64,000 bases of DNA from CAVOGJ01 sp963700865 (GTDB lineage Bacteria > Planctomycetota > Planctomycetia > Pirellulales > Pirellulaceae), in NCBI GenBank assembly GCA_963700865.1, contig CAVOZC010000017.1, positions 236,755 through 300,754 of the forward strand, given 5' to 3'. Positions 62,521 to 64,000 of the stretch are shown in pieces. A program made the translations under genes and the position numbers. The notes under the pieces were generated by a model. That model was given only the letters and a program-made list of their open reading frames with translations. It searched no databases and had not been told where the DNA came from. The stretch's first letter is position 1. Each line of letters opens with the position of its first letter.

Positions 62521-63864
62521 TCACGATCGCATTTTTTGAGCAATCAGCAGTGCCATCTCGAGCGCCTGTTCGTAATTCAAGCGCGGATCGACTTGCGTCC
62601 GATAGGCGCGACCCAGGTCGTTCGCCTTCAAGCCTCGAGCGCCACCCGTGCATTCGGTGACATCTTCTCCCGTCAATTCGAAATGCACGCCCCCCAAATG
62701 GGACCCCTGCGCCGCGTGGACATCAAAGGCCTGCTCCAGTTCGCTCAGGATCTTGGTAAAGTCCCGGGTCTTATATTGGCCCGCCGACTCGGTGTTCCCA
62801 TGCATCGGATCGCAACACCAAACCACCGTCTTCGCCGCCTTTTGCACAGCCGCCACGAGCTGGGGGAGGCAGTCTTTGATTTTCTGATCGCCAAAGCGAT
62901 GGATCAGCATCAGCCGACCCGGAATATCCTGGGGATTCAAGACGTCGATCAGCTCGACCAGCTCCGCGGGTTTCATGCTCGGCCCCACCTTCACGCCGAT
63001 CGGATTGCAGATGCCACGAAAATATTCGATATGCGCTTCATTGATCGTGCGGGTGCGATCACCGATCCAGGGGAGATGGGTCGACAGGTTGTACCATCCC
63101 TCGCGGCGCGGCACGCGGCGCGTTTGGGCTTGCTCATAGTGTAGATGCAGCCCCTCGTGGCTGGTGTAAAAGTCGACGCGGCTGAAATCACTCATCGGCT
63201 TGCCGCTGACCACCTCGAGAAAACTGATCGATTCCGTGATCTCCTCCACCATTTTCTGGTACTTTTCCGGTTTCGAGGCGTGCTCCACAAACCCCAGCTC
63301 CCAGTATTCCGGATGATGCAAGTCGGCAAAGCCACCATCGATCAGGCTGCGAATGAAATTCAGCGTCAGGGCGGCGTTGTAATACCCACGGAGCAACAGC
63401 TGGGGATCGGGAATGCGATCCGCCGGGGTGAAGGCGGCCCGATTCACGAGATCGCCCCGATAGCTGGGCAACGTGACACCGTCCCGCGTCTCCTCATCGG
63501 ATGATCTCGGTTTGGCATACTGGCCGGCGAAGCGTCCCAGCCGCGTGACCGGTTTCTTACTGCCATGGATCAAAATGACGCTCATCTGCAGCAGGATCTT
63601 TAGTTTGCCGGCGATCGTCGACGATTCGCACTCGTCAAAATTTTCACTGCAATCGCCGCCCTGCAGGATGAAACGCTCTCCCGCCGCTGCCTGGGCCAAA
63701 TCGGCGAGCAGATGTTCAATTTCCCAACTGGTGACCAAGGGAGGCAATTTGGCGAGCTGTGTCAGCGCCGCCTGCAAGGCGGCCGGATCGGGATACTTCG
63801 GCATCTGGCGGACGGTTTTCGTCTGCCAGGAATGGGGCGTCCAGTCAGCAGGCATCGCACACAT
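62521..63864 (-). CDS. Class II (plant-type) DAHP synthase
   Basis: A 447-residue 3-deoxy-7-phosphoheptulonate synthase, the first enzyme of aromatic amino-acid synthesis. WTPHSWQTKTVRQMPKYPD at the start, then FILQGGDCSENFDECESS, GRFAGQYAKPRSSDEE and VDFYTSHEGLHLHYEQA are class II signatures. The metal and phosphate sites include WCCDPMHGNTESAGQYKTR and GGVHFELTGEDVTECTGGA. Length is normal. The ATG at 63864 or an in-frame one nine bases on are both possible. Confidence 0.95.
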   Translation of the reverse strand: MCAMPADWTPHSWQTKTVRQMPKYPDPAALQAALTQLAKLPPLVTSWEIEHLLADLAQAAAGERFILQGGDCSENFDECESSTIAGKLKILLQMSVILIHGSKKPVTRLGRFAGQYAKPRSSDEETRDGVTLPSYRGDLVNRAAFTPADRIPDPQLLLRGYYNAALTLNFIRSLIDGGFADLHHPEYWELGFVEHASKPEKYQKMVEEITESISFLEVVSGKPMSDFSRVDFYTSHEGLHLHYEQAQTRRVPRREGWYNLSTHLPWIGDRTRTINEAHIEYFRGICNPIGVKVGPSMKPAELVELIDVLNPQDIPGRLMLIHRFGDQKIKDCLPQLVAAVQKAAKTVVWCCDPMHGNTESAGQYKTRDFTKILSELEQAFDVHAAQGSHLGGVHFELTGEDVTECTGGARGLKANDLGRAYRTQVDPRLNYEQALEMALLIAQKMRS

Positions 63865-64000
63865 CGGGGGCCCCGTCGCTCCATGGCCAAAGTAAGGGGA
63901 AGTTGTTCATTATGGATTCTCCCGGCGAGCATGCAATTCTCCCGCGACCGATCGTGGGACACCTTTTGCCAATCTGACGCAAGGCCGACGATTGTGCCGA
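63865..64000. other. Upstream region of the DAHP synthase gene to window end
   Basis: About 135 bases; probably the promoter. No gene is visible. Confidence 0.4.

Noticed and set aside
1..64000. rRNA, tRNA, CRISPR arrays, prophage or restriction-modification systems
   Set aside because: No matching sequence patterns or protein motifs were seen anywhere in the window.

Overview
The window is high-GC bacterial DNA and most likely comes from a planctomycete. The best lineage marker is a DUF1559 protein with a type-IV-pilin-like N-terminus (34502-35425), a family greatly expanded in Planctomycetes. A membrane-anchored MutS-like protein, an RAYT-type transposase and dispersed single-copy housekeeping genes fit the same origin. 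No rRNA, tRNA or CRISPR array was found.

Layout. 1-1366: end of a purine (urate/allantoin) degradation operon (allantoinase, OHCU decarboxylase, HIU hydrolase). 1443-8957: an ICMT-like methyltransferase, a membrane protein, a thioredoxin-like/DsbD-like protein with a PDEVPL repeat linker, a zinc alcohol dehydrogenase, an amidohydrolase and RadC. 9369-12190: DNA polymerase I, broken by more than a dozen frame changes. 12377-25713: housekeeping genes: SolA-like oxidase, IMPase, LspA, DksA-like, ThrC, a cysteine desulfurase overlapping an MBL-rhodanese protein, DapB, PurB, MutS-like and a PAS histidine kinase.

25918-34418 is the most notable part. A PAS-like zinc protein, TspO and a mini M41-like peptidase precede a tightly packed six-gene operon: microbial rhodopsin, Blh (beta-carotene cleavage to retinal), CrtY, CrtE, CrtI and CrtB. 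Together these encode a complete light-driven proton pump and the route from farnesyl diphosphate to its retinal chromophore. The opsin has the D-T-E pump motif, a green-tuning Leu and the Gly that opens the fenestration used by carotenoid antennas in xanthorhodopsin-type pumps. A textbook intrinsic-terminator hairpin lies inside the first codons of blh, where it could set a high opsin to low enzyme ratio.

34502-39334: DUF1559 protein, a Fur-family regulator, FlgM, small and zinc-ribbon proteins, and a FliA/WhiG sigma factor. 39589-54758: a flagellar export, basal-body and regulation cluster on the minus strand (read fliF-G-H-I-J-N-O-P-Q-R-flhB, then flhA-flhF-flhG-fliA). It is interrupted on the opposite strand by a sulfotransferase gene beside which FlhB lacks its autocleaving C-terminal domain. 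55514-57323: a RAYT transposase followed by two diverged copies of an approximately 250 bp repeat. 57978-64000: a serine-less alpha/beta hydrolase, malate dehydrogenase, a pyrimidine salvage cluster (Cdd, Fcy1-like deaminase, NupC) and class II DAHP synthase.

Caution: single-base frame changes occur in polA, the IMPase gene, dapB, the mutS-like gene, crtE, fliF, fliH and fliI, and an in-frame TGA interrupts fliJ. In all of them the conserved motifs survive across the breaks, so sequencing or assembly error is a serious possibility. Functional calls are from reading motifs; no database search was run.
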